Assembly (NCBI RefSeq): GCF_009711345.1
Contig: NZ_SMMA01000061.1
Coordinates: 62,001-126,000 of the forward strand
Direction of reading: 5' to 3'
Source: Pseudovibrio flavus
GTDB taxonomy: Bacteria; Pseudomonadota; Alphaproteobacteria; Rhizobiales; Stappiaceae
DNA: 64,000 bases
Positions 52,774-61,121 of this stretch are shown here, one piece after another. The notes beneath the pieces are model-generated. The model worked only from the letters and a program-made list of their open reading frames with translations, was not told the DNA's origin and made no database searches. How positions within the stretch are numbered: the first letter of the stretch is position 1; each line of letters starts with the position of its first letter. A program made the position numbers and the translations under genes.

Positions 52774-55359
52774 GTGAAAAGAACAAAAATCGCTGGAACT
52801 GACTACTACGGTATTGATTACAAGCGCGAGATCTCATCTGGATTCGGCGCTCTACCCTACTCTTTGCGCGTTCTTGCAGAAAACGTAAGCCGTCAGAACG
52901 ATGGCAAGGCCGACATCCAAAAGGTCGTTGCCCGTCAGGCTGGCGCTGTTTCTTTCCGTCCATCCCGTCTTCTTCTTCAAGACATGCTGGGTCTTGCCCT
53001 TCTTGTAGATGTCATGGCCATGCGCACGAAAATCGCGCAGGAAGGCGGAGACCCTACCCGTGTAGATATGACCCTGCCCGTTGATCTGGTGATCGACCAT
53101 TCCATGACGATCAACCATTGGGCAGACAGACTTGCCCTCTCGCGCAATCAGCAGCGGGAATTTGAAGTCAACAAAGAACGCTTTTCATTCATCAAGGCCT
53201 GTGAAGCACGCTTCCCGAACCTGCGGGTTATTCCGCCGGGTGGCGGCATCATGCATCAGGTCAACATCGAATACCTGGCAACTGTGGTTTCCAAGAGCGC
53301 AGCTGATGAGATGCTGCTCACGCCTGATACCAATCTGGGTACTGATAGCCATACAACCATGGTCAACGGCCTTGGTGTATTGGGCTGGGGTATCGGTGGC
53401 CTTGAGGCAGAAGCCATCATGTTTGGCGAAGCCACATCGGTTAACGTGCCGAAAGTCATTGGGCTTGAGCTGAAAGGCTCACTTGATAACTCCGTTACAG
53501 CGACCGACCTTGCACTACACGTGGCTGAAAAGCTCCGCGCTCTGGGCGTCGTAGATTGTTTCGTTGAGCTGTTTGGTTCTGGGTACAGCTCATTGAGCGT
53601 TGCGGACCGCGCAACGGTTACCAACATGTCGCCGGAATACGGTTCAACCTCCGTCTTCTGCCCATGTGACAGCAATACCATCCGTTATCTGCGTGAGACC
53701 GGCCGCAACCAAACAAATACCTTCCTCGTAGAGGCCTATAATCGCCAGCAAGGGCTTTGGTTTGGCGAGAACAATCGCTCTATCGAGTTTGAAAACACCG
53801 TAGAAATTGATCTCGGTTCCATTGGCAGAAGCGTAGCAGGACCAAGCCGCCCGGAACAGCGCATCGATCTGGCCAAGGCAACATCGACGCTGACCTCGGC
53901 AGAGGAAAAGACCGCGCAGCGTTTCCCGATTGGTGACAGTGAAGACACCATTGGCGATGGCGACGTTATCATTGCAGCTATCACCAGCTGCACCAACACT
54001 GCAAACCCGCGCAATATGCTGCTTTCCGGTTTGCTGGCCCGCAACGCCGTTGAAAAGGGCCTGAAGGTCAAACCTCAGGTGAAGACTTCGCTTTCACCGG
54101 GTTCGCGTGTTGTAGCTGCCTACCTTGAAAAGAGCGGGCTGCAAACTTCGCTTAACGCTCTTGGCTTTCACATTGCTGCATTCTCATGCTCCACCTGCAA
54201 CGGCATGTCTGGCCCGCTCTCACCAGAACTGGATGAGACAATCCGCAAGAACGATGTCAAAGGCATCGCCGTTCTATCGGGGAACCGGAACTTTGCAGGC
54301 CGCATTCATCCACTGGCCAGCCGCAATATGATCGCCTCACCACCACTTGTGGTCGCTTACGCTCTGCTTGGAACCGTAACGAAGGACATCAGCAGCGAGC
54401 CCCTTGGTCATGATCTGGAAGGTCAGGCAGTGTTCCTGCAAGATATCTGGCCGGATGAGAATGAAGTGAACGCTATGCTATCCGAGTGCCTCACGCCTCA
54501 GGATTACAGCGAGAACTATGCAGAAATATCCAAGGTAAACCCGCGCTGGAATGATCTGTCCGTCGATGATGGAACATATGACTGGCAGCCATCTACCTAC
54601 GTCACCTACCCTTCCTTTGTGGGCGGATTGACACGCGAGACAACGCCTCTTGCACCATTGGAGGGTCTGCGCCCACTGGCTATTCTGGGTGACAGCATTA
54701 CAACGGACCACATCTCGCCGTCCGGTGCCATTACGCCGACTTCCGATGCAGGAAAGTTCTTGCTGTCCAAGGGAATTCCGGAAACAGATTTCAACTCTTA
54801 CGGTACGCGGCGCGGCTCGATGGATATCGTTGTCCGTTCCACCTTCTCCAATACCCGCCTTCTCAACGAGATGGTGCCAGGCGAAGAAGGCGCCAAGACC
54901 GCTCTTCAGCCTGATAGCAAAACCGTTTCTATGTATGAGGCCATTGAAGCCTATCAGGAACGCGGACAGTCACTCATCGTCATCGGCGGCAAAGAGTACG
55001 GCTGCGGCTCCTCAAGAGACACAGCAGCAAAAGCGCCGTGGCTTGCTGGGGTTCGCGCAGTCGTCGTGGAGAGCTTCGAGCGCATTCACCGCTCCAACCT
55101 TGTCAACATGGGTATTGCGCCTCTGTGCTTCCCAAGTGGGGTTACACGCAAGACTCTGGGCCTCACTGGTGAAGAGGTCTTCGATATTTACTTCACGCAT
55201 GACCTGAAGTCCGCAAAGATGGTCATCTACCGCGATCAAGAAGAGCCAGAAGCGATTTCACTCAAACTGATGCTTTACAACGACGCTGAGCGGAACACTT
55301 TCCGTCATGGCGGCCTTCTTGCCCGTTCCTTCCGCAGCTTTCTTGGGGAGGAAACCTGA
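52774..55359 (+). CDS. acnD: Aconitase family hydratase, AcnD-like (2-methylcitrate dehydratase type)
   Basis: An 861-residue Fe-S hydro-lyase from GTG 52774. Cluster ligands: Cys about 406 in ITSCTNT and the pair in CSTCNGMSGPL (about 472 and 475). The swivel domain is present (GDSITTDHISPSG; KEYGCGSSRDTAAKAP). Length and the NGMSG plus AVLSGNRNFAGRIHP wording are closer to AcnD, which works with PrpF, than to AcnA. AcnD dehydrates 2-methylcitrate. Here the substrate may be another tri- or dicarboxylate. It overlaps the prpF start by one base. Confidence 0.85.
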   Translation: MKRTKIAGTDYYGIDYKREISSGFGALPYSLRVLAENVSRQNDGKADIQKVVARQAGAVSFRPSRLLLQDMLGLALLVDVMAMRTKIAQEGGDPTRVDMTLPVDLVIDHSMTINHWADRLALSRNQQREFEVNKERFSFIKACEARFPNLRVIPPGGGIMHQVNIEYLATVVSKSAADEMLLTPDTNLGTDSHTTMVNGLGVLGWGIGGLEAEAIMFGEATSVNVPKVIGLELKGSLDNSVTATDLALHVAEKLRALGVVDCFVELFGSGYSSLSVADRATVTNMSPEYGSTSVFCPCDSNTIRYLRETGRNQTNTFLVEAYNRQQGLWFGENNRSIEFENTVEIDLGSIGRSVAGPSRPEQRIDLAKATSTLTSAEEKTAQRFPIGDSEDTIGDGDVIIAAITSCTNTANPRNMLLSGLLARNAVEKGLKVKPQVKTSLSPGSRVVAAYLEKSGLQTSLNALGFHIAAFSCSTCNGMSGPLSPELDETIRKNDVKGIAVLSGNRNFAGRIHPLASRNMIASPPLVVAYALLGTVTKDISSEPLGHDLEGQAVFLQDIWPDENEVNAMLSECLTPQDYSENYAEISKVNPRWNDLSVDDGTYDWQPSTYVTYPSFVGGLTRETTPLAPLEGLRPLAILGDSITTDHISPSGAITPTSDAGKFLLSKGIPETDFNSYGTRRGSMDIVVRSTFSNTRLLNEMVPGEEGAKTALQPDSKTVSMYEAIEAYQERGQSLIVIGGKEYGCGSSRDTAAKAPWLAGVRAVVVESFERIHRSNLVNMGIAPLCFPSGVTRKTLGLTGEEVFDIYFTHDLKSAKMVIYRDQEEPEAISLKLMLYNDAERNTFRHGGLLARSFRSFLGEET

Positions 55360-56504
55360 TGGCCTCCAAGATTAAAGCAGTCTTTGCCCGAGGCGGCACT
55401 TCCAAGGCGGTGGTGTTCAACAAAGCAGATTTACCAAAGGACCGACGCGAGTGGGATCACATTTTCCTCTCCGTACTCGGCAGCCCGGATCCCTATGGCC
55501 GGCAGCTTGATGGTATGGGTGGCGGGATCTCCTCACTCTCGAAAGTCGTTATCGTAGAGCCGTCTATGCGGGAAGACGCTGATATCGACTACACATTCGT
55601 ACAAATCGCTGTAGGCGAACCTGTAGCGGATTACGGTGCCATGTGCGGGAATATGGCCTCTTGCGTCGGTCCATTCGCAGTTGAAGAGAAAATCGTACCT
55701 TGTGAAGACGGCCTAGTGAGCCTTCGGATTCACAACACCAACACCAGCAAAACGTTCTCCGCTCATTTTGAGGTCCGCGATGGCAACGTTATTGAGGAAG
55801 GTGATTTCACAATACCGGGCGTTACAGGTAGCGGAGCAGAAATCCGTTTGGATTTCCATGATCCGGGCGGTGCGAAAACCGGAAAGCTTCTGCCAACCGG
55901 AAACGCCAAGGACACCCTAGAGGTTGCTGGCATGGGCTCGGTGGAAGCGTCCATGGTGGATGCATCCAATCCGGTCGTGTTTGTCAAAGCTTCCGATCTT
56001 GGTGCGGACTGCCGAGCCCTGCCCCAAGTATTGGACGCAGATACTATCTTGATGGACAAGCTGGAGCGCATTCGCAAAGCCGCATCAGTAGCCATGGGCA
56101 TCTCCAATACCGAGGAGGACGCGCTGCTTTCCAACCCGAAGGTAGCAATTGTTTCCCAGCCCGAGGACTTCACTGCTCTTGATGGATCTGGTCAGCACGC
56201 GCAGGACTTTGATGTAGCAGTTCGCCTCGTTTCAATGGGCAACTTCCACCGGGCAATCACCCTTACCGGAGCAATGTGCGTTGCTGTAGCTGCAAAGGTC
56301 AATGGAACGCTACTGGCAGATATTGCCGGTAACACTGATCAGCTACGCATCGGCAATCCATCCGGCATTCTGCCCGTTTCAGCGCTTGTAAGCGAGAACG
56401 AGGGCAAACCGTATGCAGTGAGCGCCACCACCTACCGGACCCAGCGCCGGTTGATGGAAGGCCATGTACTCGTTCCCCAGACGAAACTGGTGGAGTGCGC
56501 ATGA
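55359..56504 (+). CDS. prpF: PrpF family isomerase
   Basis: A 381-residue diaminopimelate-epimerase-fold isomerase. Family marks: AVFARGGTSKAVVF, GGGISSLSKVV, and the active Cys in YGAMCGNMASCVGPFAV (about residue 95-100), with MDKLERIRKAASVAMGI later. Family members shift double bonds in methylaconitate (PrpF), methylitaconate or 4-oxalomesaconate (GalD). Direct overlap with the AcnD-like gene is the classical acnD-prpF pairing. Its stop overlaps the RraA-type gene start (ATGA). Confidence 0.9.
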   Translation: MASKIKAVFARGGTSKAVVFNKADLPKDRREWDHIFLSVLGSPDPYGRQLDGMGGGISSLSKVVIVEPSMREDADIDYTFVQIAVGEPVADYGAMCGNMASCVGPFAVEEKIVPCEDGLVSLRIHNTNTSKTFSAHFEVRDGNVIEEGDFTIPGVTGSGAEIRLDFHDPGGAKTGKLLPTGNAKDTLEVAGMGSVEASMVDASNPVVFVKASDLGADCRALPQVLDADTILMDKLERIRKAASVAMGISNTEEDALLSNPKVAIVSQPEDFTALDGSGQHAQDFDVAVRLVSMGNFHRAITLTGAMCVAVAAKVNGTLLADIAGNTDQLRIGNPSGILPVSALVSENEGKPYAVSATTYRTQRRLMEGHVLVPQTKLVECA

Positions 56505-57001
56505 CCTACGCTCTTACCCCCTATCCGACAACAGACCTTAACGACGCTCACCCTGAAAAGGTGAAGCAGGTCATGCTCGATTTTAAAGATTTCGGCGCCC
56601 AGCGCATGTTTGCAGGCCGGATTAAGACGGCTGTGACCATGGAAGACACCAAGCTGGTACAGGAAGCGCTTTTCAAAACACCGGGCGATGGCGGCGTCAT
56701 CGTTCTGGATGGTGGCGGCTCTTTCAGGAGCGCCATGTTGGGAGATTTGAATGCAGAACTGCTCAGAAAGAACGGCTGGGCAGGCATTGTAATAAACGGC
56801 GTGGTTCGCGACAGCGCACGCCTAGCAAACATAGACATTGGCATTAAAGCCCTTGGCACCACGTTTGTCCGCTCCGGCAAAACCGGAATTGGCGCACTCG
56901 ACGTGCCGGTCGCCTTCGGCAATGTCTATTTCGAACCGGGCCAGTGCGTCTACTGCGATGAGGACGGCGTACTGGTATCGCAAGATCCGCTTACACCCTA
57001 A
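56501..57001 (+). CDS. RraA / HMG-aldolase family protein
   Basis: A 166-residue protein. ATG 56501 with GGAG six bases upstream is preferred to a GTG two codons earlier. RraA-fold marks are GGVIVLDGGGSFRSAMLGDLNAELLRKNGWAGIVINGVVRDSARL, with the Arg-Asp pair that binds substrate and metal in class II pyruvate aldolases (4-hydroxy-4-methyl-2-oxoglutarate / 4-carboxy-4-hydroxy-2-oxoadipate aldolase). In a catabolic operon an aldolase or oxaloacetate decarboxylase role is more likely than RNase E inhibition, but sequence cannot separate these firmly. Confidence 0.85.
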   Translation: MTYALTPYPTTDLNDAHPEKVKQVMLDFKDFGAQRMFAGRIKTAVTMEDTKLVQEALFKTPGDGGVIVLDGGGSFRSAMLGDLNAELLRKNGWAGIVINGVVRDSARLANIDIGIKALGTTFVRSGKTGIGALDVPVAFGNVYFEPGQCVYCDEDGVLVSQDPLTP

Positions 57002-57044
57002 GCGGCCGGATTTTACTGAAAGCTTGTCATAAGGGAGGAGAAAT

Positions 57045-58028
57045 ATGACAGTTTTTAACATGACCCGCAAAACCGCCCTTGCTGTATTTGCAGCATCCGC
57101 ACTTAGCTTTGCAGCGCCACTTCAGGCAGCAGAGCAGGTTCTGGAAAAGGTACACTTCCTTATTCCAGGCGGCGCTGGTGGTGGCTGGGACGGTACAGCC
57201 CGCGGTACCGGTGAAGCACTCACAGGTTCTGGCCTTGCAGGTCAGGCTTCCTATGAAAACATGTCCGGCGGTGGCGGCGGTAAGGCGATCGGTTACCTGA
57301 TCGAAAACGCTGAAAGCAACCACGACACAATGATGGTTAACTCTACACCAATCATCATTCGTTCCCTCACCGGTGTGTTCCCGCAGAACTTCCGTGACCT
57401 GACACTTGTGTCTTCCACCATTGGTGACTACGCAGCAGTTGTTGTTGGTAAAGACAGCCCGCTGAACTCCATGTCCGATCTGGTTGAAGCTTACAAGGCT
57501 GATCCAAACGGTACAGCAATCGGTGGCGGTTCTGTTCCAGGTGGTATGGATCACCTCGTTGCAGCAATGGTAATGGAAGGCGCAGGCGCTGACCCTGTAG
57601 CTGTCAAGTACCTTGCATACGATGGTGGCGGCAAGGCAATGGCTGCTCTGCTCTCCGGTGAGATCAAAGCCCTTTCTACCGGTTTTGGTGAAGCAATCGA
57701 ACTTGCAAACGCTGGCGAAGTTAAAATCCTCGGCGTAACGGCTGATGAGCGTCAGGATGTATACGACGCCCCGACCATGAAAGAACAGGGTATCCCTGTA
57801 TCCTTCGTTAACTGGCGTGGTTTCTTTGCAGCTCCAGGTCTTCCTGAAGACAAGCTTGCACAGTTCCAGAAAGCAATTGCTGAAATGTACGACACCCCTG
57901 AGTGGGAAGCTGTACGTGCACGCAACGGCTGGGCAAACATCCACAACTCCGGCGATGACTTCAAGGTGTTCCTCGAAAATCAGGAACAGGCTATCGGCGA
58001 CCTGATGAAGAAGCTGGGCTTCCTCTAA
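57045..58028 (+). CDS. Tripartite tricarboxylate transporter binding protein (TctC family)
   Basis: A 327-residue periplasmic binding protein. GGGAGGAG precedes the ATG; signal peptide MTVFNMTRKTALAVFAASALSFAAPLQA|AEQ. TctC fold: VHFLIPGGAGGGWDGTARGTGEAL, AIGGGSVPGGMDHLVAAMVMEGAG, FVNWRGFFAAPGLPEDKLAQFQKAI. It binds a carboxylate for the TctAB permease encoded after the lyase gene. A terminator-like hairpin follows, so it is probably the most abundant product of the operon. Confidence 0.93.
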   Translation: MTVFNMTRKTALAVFAASALSFAAPLQAAEQVLEKVHFLIPGGAGGGWDGTARGTGEALTGSGLAGQASYENMSGGGGGKAIGYLIENAESNHDTMMVNSTPIIIRSLTGVFPQNFRDLTLVSSTIGDYAAVVVGKDSPLNSMSDLVEAYKADPNGTAIGGGSVPGGMDHLVAAMVMEGAGADPVAVKYLAYDGGGKAMAALLSGEIKALSTGFGEAIELANAGEVKILGVTADERQDVYDAPTMKEQGIPVSFVNWRGFFAAPGLPEDKLAQFQKAIAEMYDTPEWEAVRARNGWANIHNSGDDFKVFLENQEQAIGDLMKKLGFL

Positions 58029-58042
58029 GCTAGTGAAAAATA

Positions 58043-58075
58043 GGTCGGTCCTACGGGGCCGGCCTTTTCCTTTTT
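58043..58075 (+). terminator. Internal terminator/attenuator after tctC
   Basis: Nine-bp stem GGTCGGTCC / GGGCCGGCC (two G-U pairs) with loop TACG, followed by TTTTCCTTTTT, 14 bases after the stop. Looks like a true but leaky intrinsic terminator inside the operon. Confidence 0.8.
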
Positions 58076-58131
58076 CTTGCAATAAGAACGCGACCTCTCA
58101 AGAGGCACCGATTTACTCAAAGGGCAACTTT

Positions 58132-59040
58132 ATGCTGCGTCAAAAACGAAACCCGCACGAAAAACGCAAGCAGCTTAGAAAGGCGATTGCGTCTCAATCT
58201 ATTGTTCGCGCTCCCGGAGCGTTTTCTCCGCTTGTGGCAATGGAAATTGAAAGACAGGGCTTCGAAGCACTTTACATCTCCGGTGCAGTGATCTCTGCCG
58301 ACCTCGGTCTACCGGATATTGCGCTAACAACTTTGAGCGAAGTAGCAGATCGCGCCGAACAAATTGCGCAAGCAACCAATCTCCCAACCATCGTCGATTG
58401 TGACACAGGCTTTGGCGAGCCCATGAATGCAGCCCGCACAATGCACATCATGGAAAGCCGCGGTCAGTCAGCATTGCAGCTGGAAGACCAGCTTGCGCCC
58501 AAGCGCTGCGGACAACTCGACGGTAAAACCCTTGTTTCGACCGAAGAAATGATCCAGCGGATCAAGGCTTCAGTCGATGCCCGCCAAGATCCCGAAACGG
58601 TTATAATTGCCAGAACTGATGCCTTCGCAACCGAAGGCATGGATGGGGCAATGGCCCGCGCAGCGGCCTATGTAAAAGCTGGTGCTGATGTTATCTTTGT
58701 AGAGGCATTGAAAACACCAGCTGAATGGCAAGAAGCAGCAGAGCGTACACCTGCTCCTATCCTTGCTAATATGACCGAGTTCGGAAAATCGGAGCTTCTT
58801 TCTGCCGCGGAACTGGAAAAGCTAGGCGCTTCCATTGTGATTTATCCAGTCACGTTGCTTCGGCTCGCAATGAAAGCCGCAGTTCAGGGTCTTTCTGAAA
58901 TTGCAGAAAACGGAACACAAAAGGCTATACTTGATCAAATGCAAACCCGTGAAGAGCTCTACGGCCTTCTGGGATATGCTGATTACAATCAGCTTGATCA
59001 ATCAATATTCAATTTCAAAATTACTTCCGGAGGGACTTAA
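58132..59040 (+). CDS. Isocitrate lyase/PEP mutase superfamily lyase (methylisocitrate lyase-like)
   Basis: About 302 residues from ATG 58132 (AAGGGCAAC upstream). PrpB-type marks: YISGAVISADLGLPDIALTTLSEV, IVDCDTGFGEP (metal Asp), ALQLEDQ, IIARTDAFATEG and EALKTPAEW. The catalytic loop is KRCGQ (Cys about 126) where methylisocitrate and isocitrate lyases have KRCGH/KKCGH. Reactions in this group: methylisocitrate to succinate and pyruvate, or 2,3-dimethylmalate to propionate and pyruvate. Substrate here is open. Followed by tctB after three bases. Confidence 0.88.
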   Translation: MLRQKRNPHEKRKQLRKAIASQSIVRAPGAFSPLVAMEIERQGFEALYISGAVISADLGLPDIALTTLSEVADRAEQIAQATNLPTIVDCDTGFGEPMNAARTMHIMESRGQSALQLEDQLAPKRCGQLDGKTLVSTEEMIQRIKASVDARQDPETVIIARTDAFATEGMDGAMARAAAYVKAGADVIFVEALKTPAEWQEAAERTPAPILANMTEFGKSELLSAAELEKLGASIVIYPVTLLRLAMKAAVQGLSEIAENGTQKAILDQMQTREELYGLLGYADYNQLDQSIFNFKITSGGT

Positions 59041-59043
59041 GAT

Positions 59044-59523
59044 ATGGCCCTTGACCGATGGATCGCTTTATTCATCCTGATGATCTGCATAGCCTATGGT
59101 TATGCAGCATGGTTCACAATGGATGAGCTGTTGCCACCGATCATGCGACGCAATCCCGTCTGGCCTTCCAGCTTCCCGAAAATCCTTTCCATCCTTGGCA
59201 TTGCGCTCAGCCTTGTCGTGGTTCTTGGTCTGGAGAAAGCTGAACAGACGAAAGCACCCGAAATTAATTACATGCGCTTGCTGGACTATAAAATCTTCCA
59301 CGCAATCGCTCTTCTGGCCTTTATGGTCATCTATGCGCTGACTTTGAGACCTGCAGGGTTTCTCCTGTCCACGTTCCTGTTTCTTTCTGTAAGCAGTTTG
59401 ATGCTCGGAGAGCGGCGTTATCTCGTCGTTATTTTGGTATCTGCCATTGCAGCAGGGTCCATTTGGTATCTGGTGGAGCAGATCCTTGGAATTTACCTTC
59501 GCCCGTTTCCTAGTTTTGTGTGA
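59044..59523 (+). CDS. Tripartite tricarboxylate transporter small subunit (TctB family)
   Basis: A 159-residue membrane protein with four predicted segments (about residues 6-26, 44-62, 80-100, 115-150), the normal TctB size and shape. It pairs with TctA, whose gene follows after 11 bases. GGAGGG lies before the ATG inside the lyase stop region. Confidence 0.9.
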   Translation: MALDRWIALFILMICIAYGYAAWFTMDELLPPIMRRNPVWPSSFPKILSILGIALSLVVVLGLEKAEQTKAPEINYMRLLDYKIFHAIALLAFMVIYALTLRPAGFLLSTFLFLSVSSLMLGERRYLVVILVSAIAAGSIWYLVEQILGIYLRPFPSFV

Positions 59524-59534
59524 GGAGGCGCACG

Positions 59535-61055
59535 ATGCTTGAAGGATTATTAATCGGCCTGTCTACGGCCTTTTCCATCTCCAATCTCCTGATGGTTATT
59601 GGTGGGTGTCTTATTGGTACCTTTATCGGCATGCTACCGGGTCTTGGCCCTATGTCGATTATCGCGATTATGATCCCAGTCGCGATTTCTATTGGTGACC
59701 CTTCCGCTGCGATTATTCTATTGGCTGGCGTTTACTATGGAGCGATTTTCGGCGGGTCCACGTCGTCAATTCTCATTAACGCGCCAGGTGTTGCCTCAAC
59801 CGTGGCAACAAGCTTTGATGGTTATCCGCTTACCCGTCAGGGTAAAGCAGGTAAGGCTCTAACCGTTGCAGCGATCTCATCCTTTGCTGGTGGTACAATC
59901 GGCGCAATTCTCCTAATGGGTTTTGCTCCTGCACTTGCGTCTGTTGCTCTTTTGTTCCATTCGGCAGAATACTTTGCTCTCATGGTTGTTGGCCTTTCCG
60001 CCATTGCAGCGTTCGCAGGTACCGGTCAGGTTTCCAAAGCGCTTCTCATGACGGTTTTAGGACTGGTAATGGCAACCGTGGGCGAAGGCGTTCTGTTTAA
60101 CATGCCGCGCTTCACCATGGGCATTATGGATCTACAGTCTGGCTTCGGGTTCATTACGCTGGCCATGGCAATGTTTGCGCTGCCTGAGGCTCTCTATCTC
60201 GTGCTTGATCCGACCCGTTCTGGACGTTCGTCCGGTCAAGGTAACGAGATCAAAGACTTGCGCATCACCAAGGAAGAAGCAAAGTCTATCGCACCTGTTA
60301 TCGGCCGTCAGTCTATTCAGGGCTTCCTGATCGGCGTACTTCCGGGCGCAGGCGCAACAATTGCCTCGTTCCTCGGTTACGCTGTGGAGCGAAACATTGC
60401 TCCGCGTGAAGAGCAGGAAAAGTTCGGCAAAGGCTCTGTTAAAGGTCTTGCTGCACCAGAGAGTGCAAACAACGCTGCATGTACCGGTTCCTTTGTGCCA
60501 TTGCTCACACTTGGCATTCCCGGCTCTGGTACCACGGCCATTCTGCTTGGAGCCTTGATCGCTCTTAACGTTTCACCAGGCCCCCGCCTTATGGTGGATC
60601 AGCCGCAGATCTTCTGGTCTGTTATCATCTCGATGTATATCGGTAACGTGGTGCTTCTCATCCTAAACCTGCCACTCATCCCTTACATTGCTAAGGTACT
60701 GGCCGTTCCGCGCACGTTCCTCATTCCGTTCATCCTGTTCTTCACCTTGATGGGCGCATATATTGGGCAGAACAACGCAACAGAACTGCTAATTTTGGTA
60801 GGTCTTGGTGTATCGGCAACCATCTTGCGCTTTGGGGATTATCCTCTCGCGCCGCTGCTGATCGGCTTTATTCTGGGCCCAATGCTGGAGGACAACTTCT
60901 CCCGCGCGATGCAGCTTTATGACGGTATTGGCTTTATCTGGGAACGCCCAATGACATTGGGCCTTCTGGCTCTGGCTCTGGCTCTCATATTCCTGCCAAG
61001 CTACCGCGCATCCCGTGCAAGACTGAAAGCACAAGGTGTTGCAGAGGGCGACTAA
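59535..61055 (+). CDS. Tripartite tricarboxylate transporter large subunit (TctA family)
   Basis: A 506-residue permease with about 11 membrane segments. ATG 59535 follows GAGGAGG. Conserved glycine motifs: GTFIGMLPGLGPMSIIAIMIP and its repeat GFLIGVLPGAGATIASFLGY, plus GGSTSSILINAPGVASTVATSFDGYPL and TLGIPGSGTTAILLGALIALNVSPGP. Together with TctB and TctC it forms a secondary, ion-driven importer for carboxylates such as citrate. Confidence 0.94.
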   Translation: MLEGLLIGLSTAFSISNLLMVIGGCLIGTFIGMLPGLGPMSIIAIMIPVAISIGDPSAAIILLAGVYYGAIFGGSTSSILINAPGVASTVATSFDGYPLTRQGKAGKALTVAAISSFAGGTIGAILLMGFAPALASVALLFHSAEYFALMVVGLSAIAAFAGTGQVSKALLMTVLGLVMATVGEGVLFNMPRFTMGIMDLQSGFGFITLAMAMFALPEALYLVLDPTRSGRSSGQGNEIKDLRITKEEAKSIAPVIGRQSIQGFLIGVLPGAGATIASFLGYAVERNIAPREEQEKFGKGSVKGLAAPESANNAACTGSFVPLLTLGIPGSGTTAILLGALIALNVSPGPRLMVDQPQIFWSVIISMYIGNVVLLILNLPLIPYIAKVLAVPRTFLIPFILFFTLMGAYIGQNNATELLILVGLGVSATILRFGDYPLAPLLIGFILGPMLEDNFSRAMQLYDGIGFIWERPMTLGLLALALALIFLPSYRASRARLKAQGVAEGD

Positions 61056-61073
61056 CCGCCCGACGAATAACGG

Positions 61074-61093
61074 CTGGCTGCTACGGCAGCCAG
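61074..61093 (+). terminator. Stem-loop after tctA
   Basis: Perfect 8-bp stem CTGGCTGC / GCAGCCAG with loop TACG, about 18 bases after the tctA stop. No U-run. Possible attenuator ahead of the AbrB, CoA-transferase and lyase genes. Confidence 0.55.
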
Positions 61094-61121
61094 TCCATCC
61101 TCCCAAGCCTGCGATAATCCC

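Noticed and set aside
52774-55359. Housekeeping aconitase AcnA
   Set aside because: Coupling to prpF, NGMSG cluster wording and length favour the AcnD type; a main TCA aconitase would not be expected in an IclR-controlled uptake operon.
57027-58082. A 351-codon open frame on the minus strand opposite the TctC gene
   Set aside because: The plus strand encodes a clear TctC protein with signal peptide and ribosome site; the opposite frame has cysteine-rich low-similarity content typical of an antisense shadow.
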